NCBI RefSeq assembly: GCF_003014675.1
Contig: NZ_PYAU01000001.1
Location: 2,046,001-2,110,000, forward strand
Source: Labedella gwakjiensis
Lineage (GTDB): Bacteria; Actinomycetota; Actinomycetes; Actinomycetales; Microbacteriaceae
DNA: 64,000 nucleotides
Direction: 5' to 3'
Part shown: piece after piece, positions 1-8,267 of the stretch
Layout of the letters: every line of letters begins with the position of its first letter
Position numbering within the stretch: the first letter of the stretch is position 1
Program-made: the position numbers and the translations under genes
The notes under the pieces: generated by a model
The model's database searches: none
Told to the model about the DNA's origin: nothing
The model's input: only the letters and a program-made list of their open reading frames with translations

Positions 1-75
1 TGGCGTAGGCCGCCGTGCGCCTGATAGTCTCTACTCTGGCCTGCGAGCGGGAAACCGCATCGAAAGCCGAAAACT

Positions 76-148
76 GCGCCCGTAGCTCAACGGATAGAGC
101 ATCTGACTACGGATCAGAAGGTTGGGGGTTCGAATCCCTCCGGGCGCA
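76..148 (+). tRNA. tRNA-Arg (anticodon ACG)
   Basis: The sequence folds as a complete cloverleaf. The acceptor arm GCGCCCG (76-82) pairs with CGGGCGC (141-147), and the discriminator A is at 148. The anticodon stem TCTGA (102-106) pairs with TCAGA (114-118) around loop CTACGGA, giving anticodon ACG at 109-111. The T-arm carries the usual GGTTCGAATCC. CCA is not encoded. The A34 would be read as inosine and serve CGU/CGC/CGA codons. Confidence 0.97.
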
Positions 149-198
149 CTCTGCCAGCTGAGTAACCGGCTGGCGCAGGTTCTGGTTGAGACAGAATG

Positions 199-224
199 AA
201 ACGGCTCGCGAAAGCGGGCCGTTT
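199..224 (+). terminator. Rho-independent terminator after tRNA-Arg
   Basis: The arms AAACGGCTCGC (199-209) and GCGGGCCGTTT (214-224) form an 11-bp stem with one G-U pair around a GAAA tetraloop. A T-rich tail follows. A weaker inverted repeat, GCCAGC (153-158)/GCTGGC (169-174), lies just upstream. Position 50 bases after the tRNA fits termination of that transcript. Confidence 0.8.
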
Positions 225-269
225 TCGTTTGTGCGGGGTGGGATCAGGACGACCGCCGCACCAGCCTCG

Positions 270-908
270 TCAGCCCTCGGGGAACCGCTCGGCGCCGCGA
301 GCCGCGGATTCGATGAGGTTGTCGGGCGCGAGCGCGCGGCCGTCCCTCACGGCGGCCGCCCACTCGTCGGTCGTCGCGACGGCCGCGAAGTTCGAGTGAA
401 GCAGGGCCATGAGCATCTCGTGGACCGTGCGCGCGCTCGCCGAGCCGGCCGCGTTGACGATGTCGATCGCGCCCGTGGCGTCGGAGAGGACCTCGGCAGC
501 GAGCCCGACCGGCTCGGCCTCCGCGGCCGACGCGAGGATGCAGTTGTTGGTCATGTAGCCGACGAGCGTGACGGTGTCGACGCCCTGCTCACGGAGCCAC
601 GCGTGTACGTCCGTGTCCGCGAAGACGGAGCCGTACTGCTTCGTGACGGCCTTTCACTCCGCCGTGCGCCGCTGCTCCACTTCGGGGTGCAGGGCGAACG
701 CCGGCGTCTCCGGGTCGAAGATCGGAGCGCCGGCGCCCGCGTCGTGCTGCACGACGACGATCGGGAGCCCGGCGGCCGTCGCGGCGTCGATCGCCGCGGC
801 GATGCGCGGGACCGACTCCGCGTGCGGGGGGAAGCGGATCTCGAGCGGACCCTCGACGTACTGCATCTGCACGTCGACGAGGACGAGGGCGCGGTTGGGA
901 GAGGTCAT
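270..908 (-). pseudogene. Isochorismatase-family cysteine hydrolase, broken by one in-frame TGA
   Basis: The reading frame from ATG at 906-908 to the stop at 270 is continuous except for one TGA at 654-656. The part before it (84 codons) starts with an isochorismatase N-terminus with catalytic Asp in ALVLVDVQ. After the TGA the same frame continues KAVTKQYGSVFADTDVHAWL, which holds the expected catalytic Lys, and then GYMTNNC with the nucleophilic Cys. The whole frame is 212 codons, a normal family length. The TGA sits where a Trp (TGG) would be natural, so one base change at 654 explains the break. The gene is therefore either a recent pseudogene, a sequencing error or a read-through gene. 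The substrate cannot be told. An intact but different family member is at 46.1-46.6 kb. Confidence 0.85.
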
Positions 909-1014
909 CGTGGTCGATCCGATCGTCCGGGGATGGGTGCCCTCTCACCGTACGACGGCCAGCCTCGGACGGACGCCCGTTGACCACAGCCTCCGCGCCG
1001 CATCCACGCGTCCG

Positions 1015-1020
1015 TAGAAT
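1015..1020 (+). promoter_or_regulatory. Possible -10 box for threonine synthase
   Basis: TAGAAT at 1015-1020 is a close match to the TATAAT hexamer in otherwise GC-rich DNA, about 50 bases before the preferred start of thrC. No good -35 box at the right spacing is visible, so this is tentative. It argues against any thrC start upstream of 1020. Confidence 0.35.
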
Positions 1021-1069
1021 GGGAGCGACCACCGATCGACCATCGACGAAGCGACCGAGGCAACCCATC

Positions 1070-2494
1070 GTGCAGTTCATCTCCACCCGCGGCGGCTCGC
1101 TCGGGCAGTACACCGACGTCCTCATCGAAGGCCTCGCGCCCAACGGCGGCCTCGCGGTTCCCGCCGAGCTGCCGCGCATCGACGCCGGCATGCTCGAGGA
1201 GTGGCGCGAGCTCGACTACATCGGGCTCGCCACCGAGGTGATCGGCCTGTTCGCGACCGACATCCCGCGCGACGACCTGCGCCAGCTGTGCGAGTCCGCA
1301 TACGGCGCCGGCCGCTTCGCGAGCCCCGAGGTCGTGCCGCTCAGCGACATCGGCGAGGGGCTCACGCTCGTCGGCCTGTCCGAGGGCCCGACTCTCGCCT
1401 TCAAGGACCTCGCTATGCAGTTCCTCGGCGGCGCACTCGAATACATCCTGACGAACAGGGACCGAGTCCTCAACGTGCTGGGAGCGACGTCCGGCGACAC
1501 CGGATCGGCCGCCGAGCACGCCGTCCGTGGACGGGATCGCCTCGCGATCTTCATGCTGTCGCCCAAGGGCCGCATGAGTGAGTACCAGCGCGCGCAGATG
1601 TACTCCCTGCACGACGAGAACGTGCACAACATCGTCGTGGACGGCGTCTTCGACGAGTGCCAGGACCTCGTGAAGCGCCTTTCCGAGGACATCGAGTTCA
1701 AGCGCGAGCACCACCTGGGCGCCATGAACTCCATCAACTTCGGTCGGATCTCGGCGCAGGTCGTGTACTACGTGTGGGCGTGGCTCCGCGCCACCGACGA
1801 GGTCGCGGAGTCCGAGCGCGCAGCCTTCGAGGTGTCGTTCGCGGTGCCGTCCGGCAACTTCGGCAACATCCTCTCCGGCCAGTACGCGCGCCTCATGGGT
1901 GTGCCGATCCGCCGGCTCGTACTCGCGGTCAACGAGAACAACGTGCTCGACGACTTCTTCCGCACGGGCATCTACAGCCCGCGCTCGGCTGAGAAGACGT
2001 TCGCGACGTCGAGCCCGTCGATGGACGTCTCCCGCGCATCGAACCTCGAGCGCTTCGTCTTCGAGCTGCTCGGCCGCGACCAGGAGCGCACGGCCGCCGC
2101 GTGGGAGGAGCTGCGCACCACAGGGCAGATCGACCTCTCGGCGGAGAAGCACCGGTTCGAGTCCGAGTTCGGCATCGTGAGCGGCACGAGCACCCACGAC
2201 AACCGCATCGCCACGATCCGCGAGTTCTCCGACGCGGTGGCCGTCGTCCTCGACCCGCACACCTCCGACGGCGTGAAGGTCGCGCGGGAGTACGTCGAGA
2301 CCGGCGTCCCCATGCTCGTCCTCGAGACGGCCAAGGCGCCGAAGTTCGCGAACACGCTCGCGGAGGCTCTCGGCTCGACCGCCCCGGTCGACCCCGCGAC
2401 GCGCGCGCTCCTCGACGCCCCGCAGCGCACGGTCGACATGGCCAACGACGAGGCCCCGCTCCGCGCCTACATCAGCGAGCACGCGCTGCGCTGA
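1070..2494 (+). CDS. thrC: Threonine synthase
   Basis: This PLP enzyme converts O-phospho-L-homoserine to L-threonine in the cytoplasm, the last step of threonine synthesis. The GTG at 1070 gives a 474-residue protein that opens with QFISTRGGS, as the long-form threonine synthase family does. The frame stays open further upstream, but no family sequence lies there and a -10-like TAGAAT sits in it. A GAGG is found 9 bases before the GTG. The PLP lysine is about residue 112 in TLAFKDLAMQF. LGATSGDTGSAAEH is the phosphate/PLP loop, and PSGNFGNILSGQYA is also family-typical. The gene stands alone, away from hom and thrB, and is followed by a toxin-antitoxin operon. Confidence 0.95.
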   Translation: MQFISTRGGSLGQYTDVLIEGLAPNGGLAVPAELPRIDAGMLEEWRELDYIGLATEVIGLFATDIPRDDLRQLCESAYGAGRFASPEVVPLSDIGEGLTLVGLSEGPTLAFKDLAMQFLGGALEYILTNRDRVLNVLGATSGDTGSAAEHAVRGRDRLAIFMLSPKGRMSEYQRAQMYSLHDENVHNIVVDGVFDECQDLVKRLSEDIEFKREHHLGAMNSINFGRISAQVVYYVWAWLRATDEVAESERAAFEVSFAVPSGNFGNILSGQYARLMGVPIRRLVLAVNENNVLDDFFRTGIYSPRSAEKTFATSSPSMDVSRASNLERFVFELLGRDQERTAAAWEELRTTGQIDLSAEKHRFESEFGIVSGTSTHDNRIATIREFSDAVAVVLDPHTSDGVKVAREYVETGVPMLVLETAKAPKFANTLAEALGSTAPVDPATRALLDAPQRTVDMANDEAPLRAYISEHALR

Positions 2495-2503
2495 CCGGAG
2501 GAA

Positions 2504-2530
2504 CGACGATGGCAAAGTTTGCCATCGTCG
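2504..2530. promoter_or_regulatory. Perfect 13-bp-arm palindrome, probable ParD autoregulatory operator
   Basis: The arms CGACGATGGCAAA (2504-2516) and TTTGCCATCGTCG (2518-2530) are exact inverted copies around one central G. The palindrome lies between the thrC stop and the parD start, 15 bases before ATG 2546. ParD antitoxins are ribbon-helix-helix proteins that bind palindromes in their own promoter. There is no T-run after it, so a terminator is less likely. TACCAT at 2535-2540 could be the -10 box, giving a leaderless parD transcript. Confidence 0.65.
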
Positions 2531-2545
2531 GCGTACCATGGGGTG

Positions 2546-2791
2546 ATGGCCACCATGAACGTCTCCCTTCCGGATGGGCTCAAGGATTTCGTCGAGTCGC
2601 AGGTCGGCGAGCGTGGATACGGCACGAGCAGCGAGTACGTACGTGATCTCATTCGCAGGGATCAGGCGCGCACCCAGGTGCGGGGCCTCATCGTCGACGG
2701 AATGACCTCTGGTCCCGGGCCCGAGCTCGACAGCAAGTACTTCGACGGGTTGCGCTCGCGGATTCGCGGATCCGAAGCCGACCTCGCGTGA
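2546..2791 (+). CDS. parD: ParD-like ribbon-helix-helix antitoxin
   Basis: The protein has 81 residues and begins MATMNVSLPDGLKDFVE, the ribbon-helix-helix DNA-binding strand of type II ParD antitoxins. The middle, GYGTSSEYVRDLIRRDQ, is the family's second helix region. The C-terminus should wrap and neutralise the toxin. ATG 2546 or 2555 are both possible starts. A frame extending upstream to 2519 would run into the palindrome and is not preferred. The stop overlaps the GTG of the toxin gene by four bases, so the two are translationally coupled. Expression is probably repressed by ParD or ParDE at the palindrome upstream. Confidence 0.88.
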   Translation: MATMNVSLPDGLKDFVESQVGERGYGTSSEYVRDLIRRDQARTQVRGLIVDGMTSGPGPELDSKYFDGLRSRIRGSEADLA

Positions 2792-3105
2792 CCCGCCGTG
2801 TCGTCTCGACGCGGCGTGCCTACCTCGACATCGACGAGGCCGTCGATCACTACCTCGACGAGGGCGCGCATGCCGCGGCCCTCGATTTCGTCGATGCCGT
2901 TCAGGACACAACGGAGCTCCTCGCCGCCCACCCGTCAATCGGCTCGACCCGATTCGCGATCGAGACGGGCATAGCCGAGCTCAGGAGCATTGCTCTTCGA
3001 CGCTTTCCGTACATCATCTTCTACACCGACGACGACGACGCCGTGCGCGTCCAGCGGGTGCTCCACTCTCGGCGAGATATCCCCGCCGAATTGCACGACC
3101 TCTGA
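2788..3105 (+). CDS. parE: ParE/RelE-superfamily toxin
   Basis: The 105-residue protein starts at a GTG overlapping the antitoxin stop. The N-terminal helices (RAYLDIDEAVDHYLDEGA), the central LAAHPSIGSTR and the C-terminal strands FPYIIFYTDDDDAVRVQRVLH match the ParE/RelE fold, including the terminal HSRRD pattern. Family members poison either DNA gyrase (ParE) or ribosome-bound mRNA (RelE). The ParD partner favours the ParE group, but the target cannot be read from sequence. The gene is intact. Confidence 0.88.
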   Translation: MTRRVVSTRRAYLDIDEAVDHYLDEGAHAAALDFVDAVQDTTELLAAHPSIGSTRFAIETGIAELRSIALRRFPYIIFYTDDDDAVRVQRVLHSRRDIPAELHDL

Positions 3106-3164
3106 CCGGTCGCCGCTGAAGGCGACGGACATGCAGCCCTCTCGGCGACACAGTCCGCGACGCG

Positions 3165-4745
3165 TCAGCGCTCTGGGAGCCACCCGAACCGGCGCTCGTA
3201 GGTGCGAGCGATCGCGAGGAGCCGGTCGTCCTCGAAGTGCTTCGCCACGAGCATGACGCCCACCGGGAGACCGGCTGATGCGGCCGCCGGCATCGACAGG
3301 GCCGGGTGTCCTGTGACGTTGTGAATCGGGGTGTTGCCGGTCATCGTCCACCCGCGCCGCCCGATCTCCTCGGCGGTGGCGTCTGGAGCGATCTCGTGGG
3401 CGTAGTGCGTTGCGGTGGGCATGGCGATCACGTCGACGGACGACAGGGCGTCGTCGTACACGGCGCGCAGTGCCGTGCTCGCGTTCCGCGCCTCGCCGTA
3501 GACCGTGCCATCGAAGCGGTCGCGCACGAGCTCGCCCGCCGTCACCATCGCGAGGTAGGTGATCGGCGTGGAGGCACCCCGCTCGGCGAAGCCCCTCGCC
3601 ATCGCCTGGGCGAACGCCGGGTTGTAACTGCCCGTCCAGTTGTGGGCCTCGCCGTGCGACCAGTGCGTCGCCGCGATCCCCTCGATGAGGGCGGCGAACA
3701 TGACGTCGCCCGCGAGCACGTGCTCGGGCATCGACACGTCGACGATCTCCGCCCCGAGCTCGCGCAGTCGGTCCATCGCCTCGAGGAACGCGGCGACGGT
3801 CTCGACGCGTCCCTCGTGGCCGTCGTCACCGACGTCCAGCGCCTCGGTGACGATCCCGATGCGGAGACCGTCGAGTCGGTCGCCCGCGCCCGCGACGGCC
3901 GCCGCGAAATCGAGGGTCGGCTGGTCGCGCGGCTGGCGAGGGTCCGACGGGTGGGGCCCCGACATCGCGTCCATCATCGCCGCCATGTCCTCCACCGTGC
4001 GCGTGAGCGGACCCACGTGGTCGACGGAACGGTCGAGCGACGCGATGCCCGTATACGGCACGAGTCCGAAGGTGGGCTTGAGCCCGAGGTAGCCGCACCA
4101 TGCGGCCGGCAGGCGGACGGAGCCGCCCTGATCGGTGCCGATGGCGATGTCGACGGTGTCGTACGAGAGCGAGGCGGCGGATCCTCCGGACGAACCGGAC
4201 GCAGCGCGCGTCGGATCGAACGGATTCCGCACGGGGCCGAAGGCGCTCGTCTCGCCGCCGCCCGACAGGGCGAGGTTCTCGAGGTTTGTCATGGCGACGA
4301 CGCGGGCTCCCGCGCCGAGGAGACGTTCGATCACGACGGCGTCGCTCGTCGGCGCGTAGTCGGAGGGGATCGCCGAGCCGAGGGTCATCGGCACGCCGGC
4401 GACGGAGACGAGATCCTTCACCGCGAGCCGCTTGCCCGCGAGCGGGCCGTCGGGCGCCCCGGCGATGTCGACCCAGCGCACGACGGCGTTGAGGGGATCC
4501 TCGTCGCGTGTGGCGACCCGTCCCGGGTCGCGCGGTGCCGTCGGGGCCGGCGGCGGCACGAGACGCCCGGCCGCGGAACGGAACCGCTCGACGGACTCGT
4601 AGACGAACTCGACGAGTCCGTGGAGCTGGTCGATGTCGATCTCGTCGACCGGGAAGCCGGCGGCCCCGGCATACCGCTCGATGTCCTCGCGCGAGACCGT
4701 GCCCGCCGGTGCGTTCGTGCTCGTGGGTGAATCCGTCGTCGTCAT
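3165..4745 (-). CDS. Amidase signature-family amidase (paralogue 1 of 3)
   Basis: The predicted product (526 residues) hydrolyses a carboxylic amide to acid and ammonia; the actual substrate is unknown. The Ser-cisSer-Lys catalytic set is intact: Lys in LAVKDLVSVAG, the serine-rich ASGSSGGSAAS, and the nucleophile in GTDQGGSVRLPA. A helical N-terminal extension of about 75 residues and the motifs DHVGPLTRTVEDMA, DPRQ and NVTGHPALSMPAA resemble the nitrile-degradation amidases of Rhodococcus, although no nitrile hydratase is present. The ATG overlaps the stop of the next amidase by four bases, so it is the last gene of a three-amidase operon. It is the most diverged of the three, with LENLALSGGGE in place of the MEGVAFGGGGE type. 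Confidence 0.92.
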   Translation of the reverse strand: MTTTDSPTSTNAPAGTVSREDIERYAGAAGFPVDEIDIDQLHGLVEFVYESVERFRSAAGRLVPPPAPTAPRDPGRVATRDEDPLNAVVRWVDIAGAPDGPLAGKRLAVKDLVSVAGVPMTLGSAIPSDYAPTSDAVVIERLLGAGARVVAMTNLENLALSGGGETSAFGPVRNPFDPTRAASGSSGGSAASLSYDTVDIAIGTDQGGSVRLPAAWCGYLGLKPTFGLVPYTGIASLDRSVDHVGPLTRTVEDMAAMMDAMSGPHPSDPRQPRDQPTLDFAAAVAGAGDRLDGLRIGIVTEALDVGDDGHEGRVETVAAFLEAMDRLRELGAEIVDVSMPEHVLAGDVMFAALIEGIAATHWSHGEAHNWTGSYNPAFAQAMARGFAERGASTPITYLAMVTAGELVRDRFDGTVYGEARNASTALRAVYDDALSSVDVIAMPTATHYAHEIAPDATAEEIGRRGWTMTGNTPIHNVTGHPALSMPAAASAGLPVGVMLVAKHFEDDRLLAIARTYERRFGWLPER

Positions 4746-6355
4746 TCCGAGACCTCCGTCGTGGTCGTGGCGAACGGCGAGTGCGCCGTCGGGAAGGTGG
4801 GGGCTGCGGCGGGGAACCAGCCCCGCGCCTTCTCCCACGTGCGGGCGAAGGCGATGAGCTCGTGGTCGGTGAAGTGCTTGCCGACGAGCATCACGCCGAG
4901 GGGCAGCCCGTCGGCCTCGGCCGCGGGCATCGACAGGGCCGGGTGACCCGTCGCGTTGTGGGTGGGGGTGTCGACCGCCATCGAGAAGGAGTGCACCTGG
5001 GTGTCGTACATCGAGGCCTCCGGGGTGCGTCGCATCGCGGTCGTGGGCGTCGTCGGCATGATGATCGCGTCGACCGTGGCGAGGGCGGCGTCGTACGCGG
5101 CTCGGACGGCGGGGATGGAGTTCTGCGCCTGGGCGTAGACGGTGCCGAAGTACCGCGTGCGGAGGAGCTCGCCGAGGGCGGCCGACGCGCGGTAGGCCGG
5201 CGGCATCTCGGCGCCGAACGCCGCGAGTCCCTTCCCGACGGCGAGTCGCGTCTCCACCGAGTGCGCGCCCGACCAGTGGTAGCCGTCTCCGAAGGACGAC
5301 AGCGTCGTCGCGACCGACTCCACCATGGCACCGAAGATGATCGAGCCGCCGACGCGGTGCTCGGGGATCGAGATCTCCACGATCGTCGCCCCCAGCTCCT
5401 CGAGGGACGAGACGGTCGAGCGGAAGGCGGCAAGAGCAGCCTCGCGCTCGGGCGACCCGTCCGAGTCCTCGACGGCCTCCGACAGGACGCCGAACGTGAC
5501 GCCGGCGAACGAGTCGGGGGCGCTCTCCCAGGCCTCCAGGAAGGGGAGGTCGGGGACGCCGGCCGCCTGTCGGGGATCGCCGGGCGCCTGCCCTGCGACG
5601 GCGGCCATCGCGAGCGCCATGTCCTCCGTCGTCCGGGTCATGGGGCCCACGTGGTCGAACGTGAACTCGTGCGACGCGATGCCCTGGTACGGGACGAGAG
5701 AGTGGGTCGGCTTGAGGCCGAGGACGCCGCACCACGACGCGGGGAGCCGGATGGATCCGCCCTGGTCGGTGCCGAAGGTGATGTCGACCCCGTCGTAGAA
5801 GAGGGCAGCGGCCGATCCTCCGGAGGACCCGCCCGTCGACCGCGACGGGTCCCACGGGTTCTCGCACGCGCCCCATCGGCCGGACTCGCTGCCGCCGCCC
5901 CACGCCATGCCTTCGAGGTTCGTCATCGCGACGATCCGGGCCCCGGCCTCGAGGAGTCGGCGCGCGACGGGGGCGTCCTCCCGTGGCACGAAGCCGTCGA
6001 AGATCCGGTTCGCGGCGCTCAGCGGCACTCCCGCGACGCTGATGAGGTCCTTGAGTCCGATGCGCTTGCCGTCGAGGAGGTCGCCGGTCACGGCCGACGG
6101 GACGGCGTGCACGTCCACCCACCGGACGACGGCGTTGAGCGGATCGGTGTCCGTCGTGGCCTCCGTGTCCGTGATCCGTTCGGCGGGGACCGCGTCGATC
6201 GGGGGGAGGAGAGGTGCGCTCACAGCGAGGAAATCGTCGATCTGGGCGGCCATCCACCGCGCGAGCCGCGTGAAGTCCTCCCTCTCCGCCTCGCTGAAGT
6301 CCGTGCCGATGCGTCGCGCGGCCGCGCGCAGCTCGTCGTCGTCGAAGTCGATCAT
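4742..6355 (-). CDS. Amidase signature-family amidase (paralogue 2 of 3)
   Basis: The 537-residue enzyme is cytoplasmic, with no signal peptide. The catalytic Lys is in IGLKDLISVAG, the glycine/serine loop is GGSSGGSAAALF, and the nucleophilic Ser is in GTDQGGSIRLPASWCG. It is clearly closer to paralogue 3 than to paralogue 1, sharing WCGVLGLKPTHSLVPY and NATGHPALSMPAAE. It opens with the short acidic stretch MIDFDDDELRAAARRIG, which matches MIQFDFDALQSSAHRVG of paralogue 3 and so supports the start at 6355. Only 12 bases separate it from paralogue 3 and four bases overlap paralogue 1. The three genes look like duplications of one ancestor specialised for different amides. Confidence 0.92.
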   Translation of the reverse strand: MIDFDDDELRAAARRIGTDFSEAEREDFTRLARWMAAQIDDFLAVSAPLLPPIDAVPAERITDTEATTDTDPLNAVVRWVDVHAVPSAVTGDLLDGKRIGLKDLISVAGVPLSAANRIFDGFVPREDAPVARRLLEAGARIVAMTNLEGMAWGGGSESGRWGACENPWDPSRSTGGSSGGSAAALFYDGVDITFGTDQGGSIRLPASWCGVLGLKPTHSLVPYQGIASHEFTFDHVGPMTRTTEDMALAMAAVAGQAPGDPRQAAGVPDLPFLEAWESAPDSFAGVTFGVLSEAVEDSDGSPEREAALAAFRSTVSSLEELGATIVEISIPEHRVGGSIIFGAMVESVATTLSSFGDGYHWSGAHSVETRLAVGKGLAAFGAEMPPAYRASAALGELLRTRYFGTVYAQAQNSIPAVRAAYDAALATVDAIIMPTTPTTAMRRTPEASMYDTQVHSFSMAVDTPTHNATGHPALSMPAAEADGLPLGVMLVGKHFTDHELIAFARTWEKARGWFPAAAPTFPTAHSPFATTTTEVSE

Positions 6356-6367
6356 GTGGGTCCGTCC

Positions 6368-7948
6368 TCAGTTCGTCGTGCCCGGAAACTCCGGGGCCTC
6401 TGCGGGGAACCAGCCGTAGGCCTTCTCCCACGTGCGGGCGAGGGCCACGAGCCGGGCATCGTCGAAGTGTCGGCCGACGAGGGTGATGCCGAGGGGCAGC
6501 CCCTCGGACTCGGCGGCGGGCATGGAGAGCGCCGGGTGCCCCGTCGCGTTGTGCGCCGGGGTGTCCGTCGTCATCGAGAAGCTGCGCCGATGCATCTCGT
6601 AGACCGAGGCCTCGGGCTTCAGGAGCATCGCGGGCGTCCGGGTCGTGGTCATGAGCACGACGTCCACGTCATCGAGCGCGCGGTCGTAGGCGGCGCGGAG
6701 GACCGGGATCACGGTCTGGGCCGTCGCGTAGACGGTTCCGAAGTAATGGGAGCGCAGGTGTTCACCGAGAACGGCGGCCGTCTTGTAGGCCGCCTGGAGC
6801 TCGTCCCCGTGCGCGAGCATGCCCATGCCGACGGCTCGGCGGACGTCCACCGAATGACCGCCGCCGCGGTGGTAGCCCTCGCCGTTGCCGTGCAGGGTGG
6901 CGGTGACGCCTTCGAGCATGGCGGCGAAGAGGATCGCCCCGGCGAGCTGGTGTTCCGGGATGGAGATCTCTACGATCTCGCCGCCGAGCGCCGCGATCCT
7001 CTCCCGCGTCTCGGCGAAGGCGGCGAGCGCCGCCTCCCTCTCGGGGGTGCCGTCGGACGCGAGGGCCTCCGTGAGGACACCGAACCGGACGCCGTCGAAC
7101 CGATCGGGCGCCGATGCCCACGCGTCGACGAAGCCGAGGTCCGTCGGGGTGCCGGCGCCCTGACGCGTGTCGCTCGGGTGAGGGCCGGAGATCACCTGCA
7201 TCGCGAGGGCCATGTCCTCTGTCGTGCGGGTCATCGGTCCGACGTGGTCGAACGTCACGTCGTGGGAGGCGATGCCCGTGTACGGCACGAGGGAGTGGGT
7301 GGGCTTCAGCCCGAGCACACCGCACCACGACGCGGGGAGGCGGACGGAGCCGCCCTGGTCGGTGCCGAAGGTGATGTCGATGCCGTCGTAGAAGAGGGCG
7401 GCGGCGGACCCGCCCGACGACCCCGACGTGGAGCGTGCGGGATCGAAGGGGTTCCGGGTGGCTCCGTAGATCCCCGACTCGCCGCCCCCGCCGAACGCGA
7501 CGCCCTCCATGTTGGTCATGACGGTGATGCGGCCGCCGGCCCGGAGCACCCGCTCCGTGACGACGGCGTCCTCGCGCGGGACGAACCCTTCGAGGATGGT
7601 CGTCGCAGCGCTCATGGGGATCCCCGCGACGGAGATGAGGTCCTTCATACCGATCGATTTCCCTGCGAGCAGGTCGCTCGTGATCTCGTCGGGTGTTGCG
7701 CGGACGTCGACCCGTCGCACGATGGCGTTCAGGGGGTCCTCTGCCGGCGTCGGGGCGGTACCGGCCACGCGGACGGCCGGGACGGCGGACGGCGCGGGCA
7801 CGAGAGGCCTGCTCGATTCGAGGAATTCGTCGATCGTCGACGCCATCCATCGTGCGAGCTGCAGGACGTCGTCGCGCTCGTAGTCGTGGATGTGGGTACC
7901 GACGCGGTGCGCCGAGGACTGCAGTGCATCGAAGTCGAACTGGATCAT
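6368..7948 (-). CDS. Amidase signature-family amidase (paralogue 3 of 3, first in operon)
   Basis: The 526-residue amidase starts at ATG 7948 behind GAAAGAAGG. The open frame continues upstream to 8038, but that part reads through the operator region. The catalytic elements are Lys in IGMKDLISVAG, TSGSSGGSAAALF and GTDQGGSVRLPASWCG. The C-terminus GLPLGITLVGRHFDDARLVA is typical of the nitrile-pathway amidase group. As the promoter-proximal gene it faces the divergent ABC importer across a 325-base region carrying two TGGT-N3-ACCA-like sites. It is probably induced by the transported amide or its product via the GntR regulator at 13.1 kb. Confidence 0.93.
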   Translation of the reverse strand: MIQFDFDALQSSAHRVGTHIHDYERDDVLQLARWMASTIDEFLESSRPLVPAPSAVPAVRVAGTAPTPAEDPLNAIVRRVDVRATPDEITSDLLAGKSIGMKDLISVAGIPMSAATTILEGFVPREDAVVTERVLRAGGRITVMTNMEGVAFGGGGESGIYGATRNPFDPARSTSGSSGGSAAALFYDGIDITFGTDQGGSVRLPASWCGVLGLKPTHSLVPYTGIASHDVTFDHVGPMTRTTEDMALAMQVISGPHPSDTRQGAGTPTDLGFVDAWASAPDRFDGVRFGVLTEALASDGTPEREAALAAFAETRERIAALGGEIVEISIPEHQLAGAILFAAMLEGVTATLHGNGEGYHRGGGHSVDVRRAVGMGMLAHGDELQAAYKTAAVLGEHLRSHYFGTVYATAQTVIPVLRAAYDRALDDVDVVLMTTTRTPAMLLKPEASVYEMHRRSFSMTTDTPAHNATGHPALSMPAAESEGLPLGITLVGRHFDDARLVALARTWEKAYGWFPAEAPEFPGTTN

Positions 7949-8000
7949 GGTGCCTTCTTTCGGAGCGGGTGGCGGGGAACCGAAAACAACGTTGATCAAT

Positions 8001-8011
8001 TGGTAGCACCC
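8001..8011. promoter_or_regulatory. FadR/GntR-type operator, amidase side
   Basis: TGGT-AGC-ACCC is a one-mismatch copy of TGGT-N3-ACCA. It is flanked by AAT and ATT, which extend the dyad. The consensus TGGTNNNACCA is known for FadR-subfamily GntR regulators. It lies 53 bases before the first amidase start. Confidence 0.6.
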
Positions 8012-8199
8012 ATTTGACCAAGCTGGGTGACGCGTCAATTGCCCTCGTATTAAGAACGTGTAACCGCTCTCTGCCTGATCGGCGCGGGAGATGCCATAGA
8101 AACGCCTGGTGAAAGAGCATTAAGTGATCCGACGACTTCGTTTCATGTTTGTAAAGTCTCGCGATTCTGTTGATTTTGCGCGACAGCAGTGCTCCAATC

Positions 8200-8210
8200 T
8201 GGACCAACCA
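8200..8210. promoter_or_regulatory. FadR/GntR-type operator, transporter side
   Basis: TGGA-CCA-ACCA is a one-mismatch copy of TGGT-N3-ACCA, 63 bases before the start of the solute-binding protein gene. It is weaker evidence alone than the two perfect copies at 13.0 and 14.8 kb. Confidence 0.45.
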
Positions 8211-8231
8211 ATTGGGTTATCCGCACCACCT

Positions 8232-8267
8232 CATCCCGACACCAGGCCCCATCCCGACACCAGGAGA
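8232..8267 (+). repeat. 18-base tandem duplication in the leader of the binding-protein gene
   Basis: CATCCCGACACCAGG occurs at 8232-8246 and again at 8250-8264, an 18-base period. The second copy runs into the AGGAGA ribosome binding site of the gene at 8274. The duplication gives a second partial AGG upstream and is probably a recent slippage event. Confidence 0.75.

Noticed and set aside
654-656. TGA as selenocysteine codon in the isochorismatase gene
   Set aside because: The codon falls at a position where Trp is natural, not at the catalytic Cys, which is encoded normally downstream. No selenocysteine insertion hairpin was recognised.
4508-8017. A plus-strand open frame of 1169 codons across the amidase genes
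   Set aside because: It is antisense to three genes with intact catalytic motifs, and its translation is a low-complexity Arg/Gly/Val/Asp sequence typical of GC-rich shadow frames.
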